Source of the DNA: Saccharum officinarum
Lineage: Eukaryota; Streptophyta; Magnoliopsida; Poales; Poaceae
Reading direction: 5' to 3'
DNA length: 64,000 bases
Assembly (NCBI GenBank): GCA_020631735.1
Contig: CM036221.1
Span: forward strand, 14,799,381-14,863,380
Shown here: positions 46,101 to 55,750 of the stretch, in pieces
Position numbering within the stretch: the stretch's first letter is position 1
Layout: each line of letters starts with the position of its first letter
Translations under genes and position numbers: made by a program
The notes under the pieces: generated by a model
The model's database searches: none
The model's input: only the letters and a program-made list of their open reading frames with translations
Told to the model about the DNA's origin: nothing

Positions 46101-46298
46101 GCGACGGTGCCGGTGGATTGCTCCCCCGGGCTGGGAGAGCTCGTAGTCCTCGTCGGTTGGGTGCCTGGGCGGAAGTAGGACCATGTCGTAGCCAGAGCCG
46201 AGCGACATGAACTCCAAACTCCCAAACCAGATCACCGTGGCCAACGGAATCAGACGTTCGGGGTCAGCCATCCAGGAAGAAAGGCGAGAAAGCGACAT
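43118..46298 (-). pseudogene. Gag-protease of the Tat element
   Basis: The start ATG at 46298 follows the PBS closely. One frame runs to about 44100 with TAG stops at 46002-46004 and 45387-45389. It includes an acidic N-terminal part, the gypsy capsid domain (LWLADFRLACQLGGA, LPLFLSDTARAWLEDLP, near 44740-44580) and a Lys-rich end. The frame then changes at a run of eight G/C bases (44093-44100). After it come a CPYHKGLTNHNLEDC zinc-knuckle-like motif and a retropepsin domain with MDGGSS (catalytic Asp codon 43676-43678). A TAG at 43118-43120 ends this frame where the linker to pol begins. Three of its stops fit a Gln codon CAG turned to TAG. Confidence 0.8.
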
Positions 46299-46312
46299 TT
46301 TCACGCAGCGAT

Positions 46313-46330
46313 CCCCTACCTGGCGCGCCA
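46313..46330 (-). promoter_or_regulatory. Primer binding site of the Tat element
   Basis: The minus strand reads TGGCGCGCCAGGTAGGGG, two bases inside the 5' LTR, starting with TGG as required to pair with a tRNA 3' CCA. I do not assign the tRNA species. Confidence 0.7.
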
Positions 46331-46332
46331 AC

Positions 46333-47427
46333 TGTCGGTGTTCGGACCCACGGGGGTCCTAAACCAACGAGTAAATGCTGCGTGTCTCTTTCCTGGATAG
46401 TGATGCAAGGAGAACACAAGGGGGTTTATCCTGGTTCGGGCAAAAGAAGGCCCTACGTCCAATGGGGGAGATGTTTGTATTTTCTTGCACCGAGGTGCTC
46501 GTGTAGGGGTTACAAGCATGCGAGAGAGGGTGTCGAGCCCAAGTCTCAAAGAGAAAAGAGGAAAAAGGTGGTTGCTTGAGATGTCGATCTTCTGTTTTTG
46601 TGTTTTTCGTTCTTGTCTTCGTCCTCCTCTCCGTTGAACCCTGGCCTGCCCTTTTATAGGGTGAGGGAAGGCCAAGACGACGGGGAGCCTTGAGGTGATG
46701 CTTTGTCGATTCCTGTTGAGTTGACTGTAGCGACGTGCCTTGGGAATGGCCGGCCATCCCTGGACACCCTGACGTTGTGGGAGACAAGATGGCGAAATGA
46801 CCCAGAGCGCCATGCCATACCGTCCTTTGAACTAAGTCGAGCGTCGGGGCTGGGTCGAGGCCGGGTCGAGGCCGGATGGATAAGGCCGAACCCCCGATAT
46901 CGCGGAGAACGGACCTTGTCTTATCCTCCCTCGAGGGTGAACAGTGCGCGGTAAGGTGGGTATAGTGACGGGTTTCACCTCCCATCACGGGATGGCAGTA
47001 AAACAGTGAGATCTGACACGGGTATTGTTCCCACGTCGATCCTGGCCGCAGCCATGCCGGTAGGTGGTAGTAGGTAACCGCATTTAATGCTGTGGCTTTT
47101 GTCCTGGGGTAGGTAAAGAAAAAGGCATCGAGGTGCGCGGTCGAGGCGCCCCATCGAGCGGGCCTCGTACGAGTCGGAGCCGGGGCGCGGTCGAGGCGCC
47201 CCGTCGAGCGGGCCTCGTACGAGTCGGAGCCGGGGCGCGGTCGAGGCGCCCCGTCGAGCGGGCCTCGCATGAGTCGGAGCCGGGGCACGGTCGAGGCGCC
47301 CCGTCGAGCGGGCCTTGTACGAGACAGAAAGGATACGCGGCCGAGGCGGGCTATCTTTTATTGCGGTTTCGGTTATGTTAGTTTTTTGGCGATAGCTGTG
47401 GGTACCCCCGTACTGTTGGTACCGACA
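46333..47427 (-). repeat. Tat element LTR, right (5' LTR in element sense)
   Basis: 1,095 bp, mate of 32201-33297, with about a dozen substitutions and two one-base indels noticed by eye. It carries the same four 50-bp units (47138-47330). Confidence 0.95.
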
Positions 47428-47458
47428 AGTTCCTCCATGGAAATGGTTGATATGAGAC
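47428..47458 (-). pseudogene. Detached exon piece of the PTI1-like kinase
   Basis: On the minus strand the bases encode ISTISMEEL and run straight into the kinase exon at 32200 if the retrotransposon and one copy of the AGTTC target duplication are left out. An acceptor (CCAG) at 47459-47462 gives the exon start. The ISMEEL segment corresponds to the AISVDEL start of the kinase region in PTI1-like proteins. Confidence 0.75.
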
Positions 47459-47462
47459 CTGG

Positions 47463-47699
47463 ATGAAGTTTATCAGTGTTGTTAACAAGGGCAGGACCCG
47501 TGTGTTGGCTAGGTTTATTGTTACTACCAGCTACGTTGAAGAACATGAAGTGTTTGCACGGTTAATCCAAGACCCCAACAGATCTACTAAAGAACGTGAA
47601 AGCATAAACACCATAGAAGAAAATACACAAACGAGAACGACATTGAGGCACGATGTTTCTTAATGAGGTTTGGACATCTGTTAGTCATCCCATCAGTTA
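47463..47699. other. Remaining intron or upstream part of the PTI1-like gene
   Basis: No coding similarity seen. By position it should be intron of the broken kinase. Confidence 0.35.
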
Positions 47700-47830
47700 C
47701 AACGGTTAGGCTTCATGCACCAACCAGATGAACCCAAAAGCTTAAGCCTTTGGGAAGAGGTGGGCAATCCACTTATACACTTCAACACCCCCACTCACAT
47801 GAAGCCAGAGACAAGGCGCAAACGTGGAAA
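47700..47830 (-). mobile_element. TRIM-like fragment, minus orientation
   Basis: The reverse complement of this stretch matches 52255-52365, including GTGTTGAAGTGTATA, GTGGATTGCCCACCT and AAGCTTTTGGGTTCATCT. It is a piece of a short LTR element, without its PBS. Confidence 0.5.
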
Positions 47831-47977
47831 TAAAGGGGCGAAGGTCATATTTATTGAGATATGTATAGTCTAACACATGTATATCATGTTACTTGTACTC
47901 CAAGTTGTACTTGACTACATATATGAAAGTCACCCCCCTCCCCTAATTGGCTGTGAGGTGTTCCCTAATTCTCTACA

Positions 47978-50900
47978 TTCGCCACCATGTGTCTTCATCG
48001 GTTATCCCACCTCTCACAAGGGTTATCGTTGTCTTGACATCTCTACTCAGCAGGTGATTATATCGCGCCATGTGGTCTTTGATGAATCCGTATTTCCATT
48101 TGCCGCCCACTCCGTTTGTGGTGGCTTCACTTGACTTTTTTCTACAGGATGCATCTTCGGCCGCTCCCTCTGTATCTGAGGTTGAGCAGCCGTTGCTTCA
48201 CCACCTCGACGACCAGGTCATCATCATGGCCGGTCCTACGCGGTTGGTTGCCTGGTTAGTCGGCATGCCGTCCAGCCGGCAAGCACCGTCGCCTAGCTGG
48301 CCAGCCAACTGGCCCTAACCCTGCTGCAGCTCCGAGCGGGAGCTCCCGGTTTGGGGTCGTCTACCAGCATCAGTCACTGTCGCCGCCTGCTGACCGTCAC
48401 TTCAGCGGCAAGGCTTACCAGTGCTGTCCGTCTTCGTCATCGTCGCCTGCGATGGACAGGCTGGGTGAAAGCTCCAATTTGATTTTAGCTAATTTATGAA
48501 ACCTTAGGTACTAACCTTTGGCTCTAAGTGAATATGAGATAGGTTGGTACACATCAAGCATTGGAGCAAATGGATAATGATCATGATGGTGGTGATGGCC
48601 AAGATGTTCTAACTCATTGCATATGCATTTAAATTCTAGTGAGTACTAACACCCTTGAAAATGCTTTGGAAAAATGCTAACACACGTGCACTATAGTGAT
48701 ACACTTGGTGGTTAGCAATTGGGAGCAAGGGTGAAGTGTTTGGACAAGGAGGAGGGGTCACAGGGGTGACCGGACCTTGCTGGCCGGGCCCGGTCACACT
48801 GCGCAGAGGTGGCGCAGCTCTGCTCCATGATCGGACTCTGGTGAAGAGGTTGACCGGACTCGGCGGGAACACTGTTCCCGGGTCCGGTCCCTATGATGTG
48901 GTAGCGCGTGGTGTTGGAAGCTGATTCAGAGAAGGACCAGACTCAGCGGCGCGTCCAGACGTGAAATAACGTTTTTGGAACCTCTCTACATAAAAATCAA
49001 CGCGCGTCCGGTCGTTGAGTGTCGTGTCTGATCGTCGGCTCGTGGGCGCGGGGGAGCGCGCGAGCGGACACTGCGGCGGCACGTCCGGTTCGCGCGTTCG
49101 ATCATAACTTAACGCATGTGCGCGTGGCTGCTAGCCGTTGGAAATCAACGCACGAGGTTTAAACGGAGGGACACGTGGCGTACATCCCACGACCGAATGC
49201 TGGCTTGGGTGCGTTCTCATCCCGACCGGCAGGTCCGGTCGCTGCGCAGTGACCCCATTGTTGAGCCTAACGGCTCTATTCTTGTGGGGGTCTATTTAAG
49301 CGTGTTGGCCAACTTTGGATCACTTTCTTGGCCATTTCTATTAAGAATACACCTTAGTGAGCATAGCCATTCCTCTCTAATCCATCTTGCTTGATTGTTT
49401 CATCATTTGGTGAGATTGGAGAGTATCCAAGTGCATTGTTTTGAGTGATTGCATCTAGAGACACTTGGTGATTGTGTTTCGCTGCGAATTTCGCTTGTTA
49501 CTCTTGGTGGTTGCCGCCACCTAGATGACTTGGTGCAGCGAGGATCGTCGAGCGGAGGAAGGTGATTGTCTCCGGCTTCGATCGTGGTGATTGACTCCGG
49601 CTTCGATCGTGGTGATTGTGAGGGGTTCTTGTGCCTTCCCCTTGGGAGATAATGAAAGGCAATTTTAGTGCATTGCTCGTGGCTTGTGGATTCCCATCTT
49701 GTGTTGGTTGTGCGGCACCCGGTTGTGGGTTAGGCGTGTGATGCCTATTAGTGCATGAACCTCCAAGTGGATAAATCGCCACAACGGGAACTAGCTTGAC
49801 GGCAAGCAAGTGAACCTCGGTGAAAAATCATTGTGTCAATTGGTATTCATTGTGATTGATTTTTTGCTTGCCCGGTTCGGTATAACCACTCTATCACTCT
49901 CTTTACATTCATACTTACTTGTGTAGTGGTAGTTGTAGTTGCTAGAGTAGCTCTCTTGTTTAGCTAGTTGTCTAGCTTGTTAGTTAGTTGATTAGTTTCT
50001 TGCTAGCTAAACTAGTTGTAGAGAGTAGCAACTTAGCCTTTGTGTGCCTAGAGACATTACTCAACTAGATTGTGGATAGGTGGCTTGCCTATTTGATTAG
50101 AGCTAGAGCAAAACGTTATTTCGCCATTTATTGTACTAATCACTTGCTCTAGTGTTTTTGTAGAAATTTTTATAGGCTATTCAACCCCCCCTCTAGCCAT
50201 TTAAAACCTTTCACTAGGTCGTCCACTGCCGTGACTCCAACTAGCACGTCCGGTCAGCCTCTTCATGACATCGAGCGCCTGCATCCGATGCCCCACGTGG
50301 TTCATGCACCCCTTCCCTCTCAGAGGTTTGTCTCTAGGGTGCTGCAGCCGCCTGCGCCACCTCCATGGCCTATGCAGGGCACGACGTCACCACCTCCCCT
50401 CCTCTAGCGGGCGCTGACTCGGTTACAGACTAGTGTTGTGCAGCCTGTTAACTACCAGGGTCTCTCTGCCACATCAATGTCTCCGCTTCCTGGAAACTAT
50501 CGTAGCGTGTTGGCTGACCCTAACTAGCGTGCCGCTATGGCGGACGAGTATTAGGCGCTCATCGACAACGACACTTGACGCCTCGTACCTCGACCCCCGG
50601 TGCCAACATTGTGACGGGCAAGTGGATACTCAAGCACAAGTTCCACTCCGATGACACTCTTGCCCGCCACAAGGCTCATTGGGTTGTTCGAGGCTTCTCT
50701 CAGAACACGGCCTCGACCACGACGAGACCTTCAGTCTGGTTGTCAAGCCAGCCACCATCCATGCTATACTCAGCATTGCAACCTCACGAAAGTGTCCCAT
50801 TCATCAGCTCGACGTGAAGAATGCTTTTCTTCATGGCGATCTTGAGGAGACTGTCTACTATCAGCAGCCCAGGGCTTCGTCGACCCGTCCGGCCCTGACT

Positions 50901-51980
50901 CGGTTTGCCTCTTGTAGAAGTTGTTGTACGGCCTCCAGGAGGCACCTCACGCATGGCATCAACGGTTTGCCACCTACATCTGCAAGCACGGCTTCTCCGC
51001 AGTGAAGTTCGACACATCTCTCTTTATTTATAAAGATCAAGATGATGTTGCCTATCTGCTACTCTATGTCGACAACATTGTACTAATGGCATCCTCTTCT
51101 GCTCTACTACGGCACATCACCGATCACCTCAGCTCTGAGTTCGCCATGACCGACCTTGGCGCTCTCCACCACTTTCTCGTCATCTCCGTCACGCGCTCCT
51201 CCACTGGCTTGTTCCTGTCACAGCGCCATGACGCCGTAGATCTGCTCTAGTAGGCCGGCATGGCTAAATGCCACCCCATGACGACTCCAGTTGACTCTCG
51301 GTCCAAGCTACCTGCGACTGATGGCGACCCCGTTGGTGACCCCTCGGAGTATCAGAGTCTGGCCGGCGCTCTACAGTATCTCACGCTGACTCGGCCCGGC
51401 CACGCCTACACTGTTCAGCAAGTCTGTCTCTTCATGCATGACACACGGGAGCCACATCTTGCTCTAATCAAGCGCATTCTGCGTTATGTAAAGGGCACCC
51501 TCAACGTAGGTCTGCATCTCAGCGTAGGCAATGTGTCATCCATCACAGCATACTCCGACGCCGATTGGGCTGGATGTCCAAACTCCTGGCGTTTTGCTTC
51601 AGGCTACTGCGTCTTCCTCGACGACAACCTGGTCTCCTGGTCTTCAAAACAGCAAACCACGGTGTCTCGGTCTAGTGCAGAGGTGGAGAACCAAGTTGTT
51701 GCTCAAGCAGTTGCTAAGTGTTGTTGGCTGCGACGGTTACATCAGGAGCTTCATATCTCGAGTGCAGTTTATATGACTGCCAATCCGGTTCATCATCATC
51801 GCACGGAGCACATTGGTATTGACATCCACTTTGTTCGTGAGAAGGTGGCTTTGGGGCAGTTCAAAGTACTCCATGGCCGCTCAGCTCATCAGTTCGCGGA
51901 TATTATGACTAAGGGACTGTTGTACAGTTGTTCAATGACTTTAGGTCCAGTCTTTGCGTCCAGTTTCCTTCTGCTATGAC
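47978..51980 (+). pseudogene. Copia pol remnant (integrase end, RT, RNase H)
   Basis: Bases 47978-48130 encode CVFIGYPTSHKGYRCLDIS and RHVVFDESVFPF, the usual end of copia integrase. After the solo LTR, 50214-51979 encodes RT pieces ([33 protein letters not shown] with YVDN for YVDD) and RNase H (YSDADWAGC, WSSKQQTTVSRSSAE, HIGIDIHFVREKV, FADIMTKGL). Stops occur at several places (for example near 50405, 50524, 50553 and 51248), with frame changes near 50700 and 50920. It is dead. Confidence 0.8.
48466..50213 (+). mobile_element. Solo LTR, TGAAAG/CTTTCA family (copy 2)
   Basis: 1,748 bp, starting TGAAAG and ending CTTTCA, between CTGGG (48461-48465) and CTAGG (50214-50218), a target duplication with one mismatch. 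Same family as 23966-25950, with the shared GGTTGCCGCCACCTAG block and the TTCAACCCCCCCTCTAGCC end. The GTCCGGTC-type motifs are present but fewer and more decayed. Confidence 0.75.
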
Positions 51981-52113
51981 TGCGGGCAGGTATTATAGAT
52001 ATGTATAGTTTAACACATGTATATCATGTTACTTGTACTCCAAGTTGTACTTGACTATATATATGAAAGTCACCCCTCCTAATTAGGTGTGAGGTGTTCC
52101 CTAATTCTCTACA

Positions 52114-52378
52114 ATAATGAAGCCTATGCCATGACTCCTGCACCAACCAGATAAGCTTTTGGGTTTATCTGGTCAGTGTGTGTTCACTCTAACATGGTAT
52201 CAAATCCAGAGGTCTCGAGTTCGAGTCCTGGCAAAGACTTCATTATGTCCTTCTTTCAAGTTTGTGCCTTGTATCTGGCTGTAGTGAGTGGTGGTGTTGA
52301 AGTGTATATGTGGATTGCCCACCTTCTCCCAATAGCTTAAGCTTTTGGGTTCATCTAGTCGGTGCGCTCACTCTAACA
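52114..52378 (+). mobile_element. TRIM-like short LTR element
   Basis: Two direct copies of AAGCTTTTGGGTT-ATCT-GTC ending TCACTCTAACA lie at about 52150-52191 and 52335-52378. Just after the first comes TGGTATCAAATCCAGAGGTC, an initiator-Met-type PBS (52193 on) followed by a tRNA-like stretch. LTR, PBS and LTR within under 300 bp and no coding capacity is the plan of a TRIM. The left boundary is uncertain. Confidence 0.5.
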
Positions 52379-52574
52379 ATAACAAGGGTTGGCCTCATTT
52401 TTATGTATCCCTAGGTTACAAAGTCCTGACTCAAACTCTATCCCAACCCCTAATAGAACTCAAGTCCAAATGTAACCAAATTGTACTAATACTCGACACA
52501 TCTAACATGAAGAAGTAAATACAATTGGCTAAGCTTATTGCTTCTCTCGGAGAGCACTATGGCACAACAAATAG
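52379..52574. other. Spacer
   Basis: Nothing recognised; possibly decayed LTR sequence. Confidence 0.35.
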
Positions 52575-53618
52575 TGTCGGCGTTCGGGCCCTTGGGGGTC
52601 CTAAGCCAACGAGTGAATTTGTGCTGCGTGTCCCTAATCTGGATGATGATGCAAAGAGAATACAGGGGGGGTTTATCCTGGTTCGGGCGAAAGAAGACCC
52701 TACGTCCAGCGGGGGGGAGTATTGTATTTCCTTGCACCTAAGTGCTTGCGTAGGGGTTACAAGCTGTGAGAGAGGGAGCTGATCCCAGGTCTCGGAGAGA
52801 AAGAGAGTATAAAGGAGATTGCTTGAGATGTTGATCTTCTACGGTGGGGTGATGACTTGTTTCGCCTTGTCTGTCCCCCTTCGTAGAGTCTCCTGTCTTC
52901 CCTTTTATAGGGTCAAGAGGAGGCAGAGACCCCGGGGAATGCCTTAGAAGTGAAGTTTTGTCGAGAGCTGTGGAAGTTGTTGTAACGACGTGCCCCGAGA
53001 ATGGCCGGCCATCCCCGGACACCATGGTGACGTAGAGGATGAGATGGTGAAAAGACCCCGGATCATGTGGCATGCAAGTCTTGCTTCTTTGTTGACCGGC
53101 GGTTGGTCGAGGCCGGGTCGAGGCCGGGTCGACGGGGAATGGATAAGGCCGATCCCCAGAAATTTCGGGGTACGACACTCGTTGTATTCTGCCTCGAGGG
53201 GGGTCAGTGGTGGGACAGTGCCCGGCATGGCGTGTACAGCGACATGTTTTTACCGCCCATCCAGGAATGGGTAGTAAAAAGTGGGATTTGACGCTGGTAC
53301 TGCTTCCATGCTGGTACTGCTGTGGCCATGGGGGTAGGAAGTGGTTGGCGGTTTGCATTAAATGCTTTGACTTTTGTCTGAGAGTTGATGAGTGAGGCGG
53401 GTCGACTGGCTCGACCCAGGGTCGTACGAGTCGGAGATTTCCCGTTGGTCGAGGCGTCCCGTTGAGCAAGCCTCGTGCGAGTCGTAACGCGGTCGAGACG
53501 TTCCGCGCGTGGTTTTGGCTCATTCTTCCTACGTGGGCGGAGCCTTTGGCGCGGTTTTCTCAGGGGTTTGTCTTTTTTAGTCGTTGAGTGTGGGTACCCC
53601 TTGTTTAGGTACTCGACA
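52575..53618 (-). mobile_element. Solo LTR of a Tat-type element
   Basis: 1,044 bp, starting TGTCGGCGTTCGGGCC and ending TACTCGACA, with exact target duplication AATAG at 52570-52574 and 53619-53623. It is homologous along its length to the LTRs at 32201 and 46333, but clearly more diverged and without the neat 50-bp array. No internal domain follows. Confidence 0.9.
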
Positions 53619-53767
53619 AATAGTATATTTTGAATTACATACATGGAAGACCATTACAAACCAAAATTCAGCAAAGCAAGGTGTATATGGTAAGGGTGAA
53701 ATTTATTGTGCTGAAAGTTATACCTAAACTAAGTGCTATAGGTTCTATTTGCTTTTTATGTGTGTAT

Positions 53768-55750
53768 CTACCAGGTTAAGGCTGACAGACAAATATGAGA
53801 AGAGAATTTGTTCTGCATACCAGAAAGTTTGCTTCTAGCAACAATGATCCGGAGACGGAAAAGTACATGATCCATTTTTGGCCTCATTTGGATATCAAGT
53901 TGTAAGCAATCGATGGCAATGGAAATGGCCTCATGAACAAAGTATCCCTCATGTTCATCACAGACCTTGCCAAAAATTCCAATTGCATCACGTTCTCTCC
54001 TATAAGAATCAAGGAAGTCTGTGGTAAGCACATCAGCCCTACCATTGTACATGTATCTCACTGTCTTCCAAGTGATGAGCTCTAAAAGAACAACTCCAAA
54101 GCTATATACATCAGATTTTTTGTTAAAAAGTTGACCAGAAACATCCCTTGGGTCTGAATAATACTTTTCGGGTCCATTGTCATGAACAGGAAAAACGGTA
54201 TTTTTTTGTGCAACTGAAAGTCCAAGAAATGTTGACAAGTTCACGTTGAAGATTTTCGGCACAAAGTTCTTGTCCAGAAATATATTGGCAGATCTGAAGT
54301 TTCCAAAGAGGCTGGTACCACATGAATCAGGATTTTCAGCTGCTAATGAATGGATATGAACCAGGCCCTCTGCACACTGGACTGCTATCAACAGACGCTG
54401 ATGAAACGGAAGTTTTTCCATGGAGCAGGTAGTGGCATAAAGGTTTCTGTTAGATAACGATATAGAGCCAAACCTTGTCTTGGATAGATCACAACAAGAC
54501 TCGTATACACACTCTAAACTGGATTTCCCGAAGTGGAAGCCAACAACATTCACAATGTTTTTGTGATTCTTTTGACTCAATATGCTCATAGTGTTCATAA
54601 ATATCTCTCTGTCAGTTTCTGAACTTGTCTTAAGTAGTCTTACTATAATTGGACGATTCATGCCGAGGACTCCATTGTAGAGACATTCATGCATCGATTT
54701 CCTAAAGGCCATGCGGTAGTTTTTTGTCATTTCTTTCATTTCGGTTTTACTGAAAATTTTTAGATCTCCAAATTGGTATGCTGCTAACAGTACATCCAGC
54801 TCCCTCTGCATGGCTTTCCTGATCATCCTTAGACTAGTAGCTACTTCAACCATTTCAGGACGTGTTTTGACGTCCCTCCGCAAGCATTTAGCTGCTAACT
54901 GTCCAATGTCTCCAAGAAACTTCTTGTTTTCTGCAACACTGATTTCCTCATCGAACATGCGCTGCACATCCTCCCCTTTTGTAAGAGCCTCATTAAAACT
55001 TTGAGCAAGGGTAATGGTCCCATCCACTGCTTTTTTCCTTGTGATTAGTTCCAGCAAAACCACTCCAAAGCTGTAAACGTCGCTCTTTGGGGTTAGATTT
55101 CCACTCTCACAGTATGATGGATCAAGGTAACCTATGGAACCAATGATAGTGGAAGTTTGCTGGGGCCCATTAGCACAAAGGAGTCTTGCAATTCCAAAAT
55201 CTGATATCTTTGGTGTAAAATTTTCATCTAGCAGTATGTTAGCAGGTTTGATGTCACCATGAAGAACAGGACTATACATCGAATGCATGCACCATAATAC
55301 TTCAGCAACCTCAATGGCTATTTCTATTCTTTTCTCCAAAGGGAAGGGAACCTGACCGTTAGCGTTGTTGCCATGAAGTATGCTGTTGAGGTTCCCATTG
55401 GAGATAAACTCCATGACAATCATTAGAGAATTTTCTTCTGTGCAGCAGCCCACGAGTCTGACAACATTCTTGTGGTTTATTTGAGAGTGTACTATCACCT
55501 CCTTGGCAAACACCTCTTTCTGGGTCCCATGTATATATCTCTTTACAGCAACTGAGGTTTGGTCTTCTAGCGTTCCTTTGTAGACCTCACCAAATGCCCC
55601 TCTTCCCAGAATATACTTATACCCATCGGTTATGCTTCGTATCTCATTCTCTGTGAAATATTTCAAGCTGTAGTTGTTTTCCACTCTTTGAAGCACCTGA
55701 CGCCCATTAGTTTGAAAGAAATCTCTAAGATTGTCCCCTTGGTAATCCAT
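53768..55750 (-). CDS. Tandem kinase: WAK-like kinase plus C-terminal pseudokinase
   Basis: One uninterrupted 660-codon exon. The ATG at 55750 is chosen; a slightly longer frame exists only with non-ATG starts. Numbering the frame from 55756 (ATG is residue 3), kinase 1 spans ~44-315: glycine loop GRGAFG (51-56), VAVK Lys72, HGD at 166-168 in place of HRD (Asp kept, non-RD type), DFG at 186-188 and SDVYSFGVVLLELIT. It is most like wall-associated-kinase domains. Kinase 2 spans ~345-640. The glycine loop is gone, VAVK reads VRLL, HRD reads GNF (485-487) and DFG reads FNV (503-505), but SDVYSFGVVLLELIT (548-562) is kept, so it is a pseudokinase. No signal peptide or membrane segment is seen, so it is probably cytoplasmic. 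Kinase-pseudokinase proteins are a known cereal resistance class; a role here is inference. Confidence 0.9.
   Translation of the reverse strand: MDYQGDNLRDFFQTNGRQVLQRVENNYSLKYFTENEIRSITDGYKYILGRGAFGEVYKGTLEDQTSVAVKRYIHGTQKEVFAKEVIVHSQINHKNVVRLVGCCTEENSLMIVMEFISNGNLNSILHGNNANGQVPFPLEKRIEIAIEVAEVLWCMHSMYSPVLHGDIKPANILLDENFTPKISDFGIARLLCANGPQQTSTIIGSIGYLDPSYCESGNLTPKSDVYSFGVVLLELITRKKAVDGTITLAQSFNEALTKGEDVQRMFDEEISVAENKKFLGDIGQLAAKCLRRDVKTRPEMVEVATSLRMIRKAMQRELDVLLAAYQFGDLKIFSKTEMKEMTKNYRMAFRKSMHECLYNGVLGMNRPIIVRLLKTSSETDREIFMNTMSILSQKNHKNIVNVVGFHFGKSSLECVYESCCDLSKTRFGSISLSNRNLYATTCSMEKLPFHQRLLIAVQCAEGLVHIHSLAAENPDSCGTSLFGNFRSANIFLDKNFVPKIFNVNLSTFLGLSVAQKNTVFPVHDNGPEKYYSDPRDVSGQLFNKKSDVYSFGVVLLELITWKTVRYMYNGRADVLTTDFLDSYRRERDAIGIFGKVCDEHEGYFVHEAISIAIDCLQLDIQMRPKMDHVLFRLRIIVARSKLSGMQNKFSSHICLSALTW

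Larger units (their letters stand above)
32201..47427 (-). mobile_element. Complete Tat-lineage Ty3/gypsy element (15.2 kb)
   Basis: LTRs lie at 32201-33297 and 46333-47427 (TGTCGGTG to ACCGACA), and the target duplication AGTTC at 32196-32200 and 47428-47432. On the minus strand the order is LTR, PBS, gag-protease, pol (RT, degenerate RNase H, second RNase H, integrase), then a long region with an antisense gene and a 497-bp tandem array, a polypurine tract and LTR. Two RNase H domains and an antisense ORF between pol and the 3' LTR are known marks of the Tat lineage (RIRE2, Grande and Retand relatives). The LTRs differ at about a dozen sites and two indels, so it is older than element B. 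Gag, pol and the antisense gene all carry stops or shifts, so it is non-autonomous now. Confidence 0.95.
47852..52113 (+). mobile_element. Decayed Ty1/copia element with very short LTRs
   Basis: LTRs lie at 47852-47977 and 51991-52113 (126 and 123 bp, shared ATATGTATAG...AATTCTCTACA), with flanks ATATT/ATAAT that may be a target duplication with one mismatch. There is no PBS, gag or protease: the left LTR joins directly to the end of an integrase frame, so a large 5' deletion has occurred. A solo LTR (48466-50213) is inserted in it. The polypurine tract (GACTGCGGGCAGG) precedes the right LTR. Confidence 0.8.

Noticed and set aside
52193..52230. Possible tRNA gene (tRNA-like B-box sequence)
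   Set aside because: No A box or cloverleaf; position after an LTR-like repeat and the TGGTATCA start fit a primer binding site with tRNA-derived extension.
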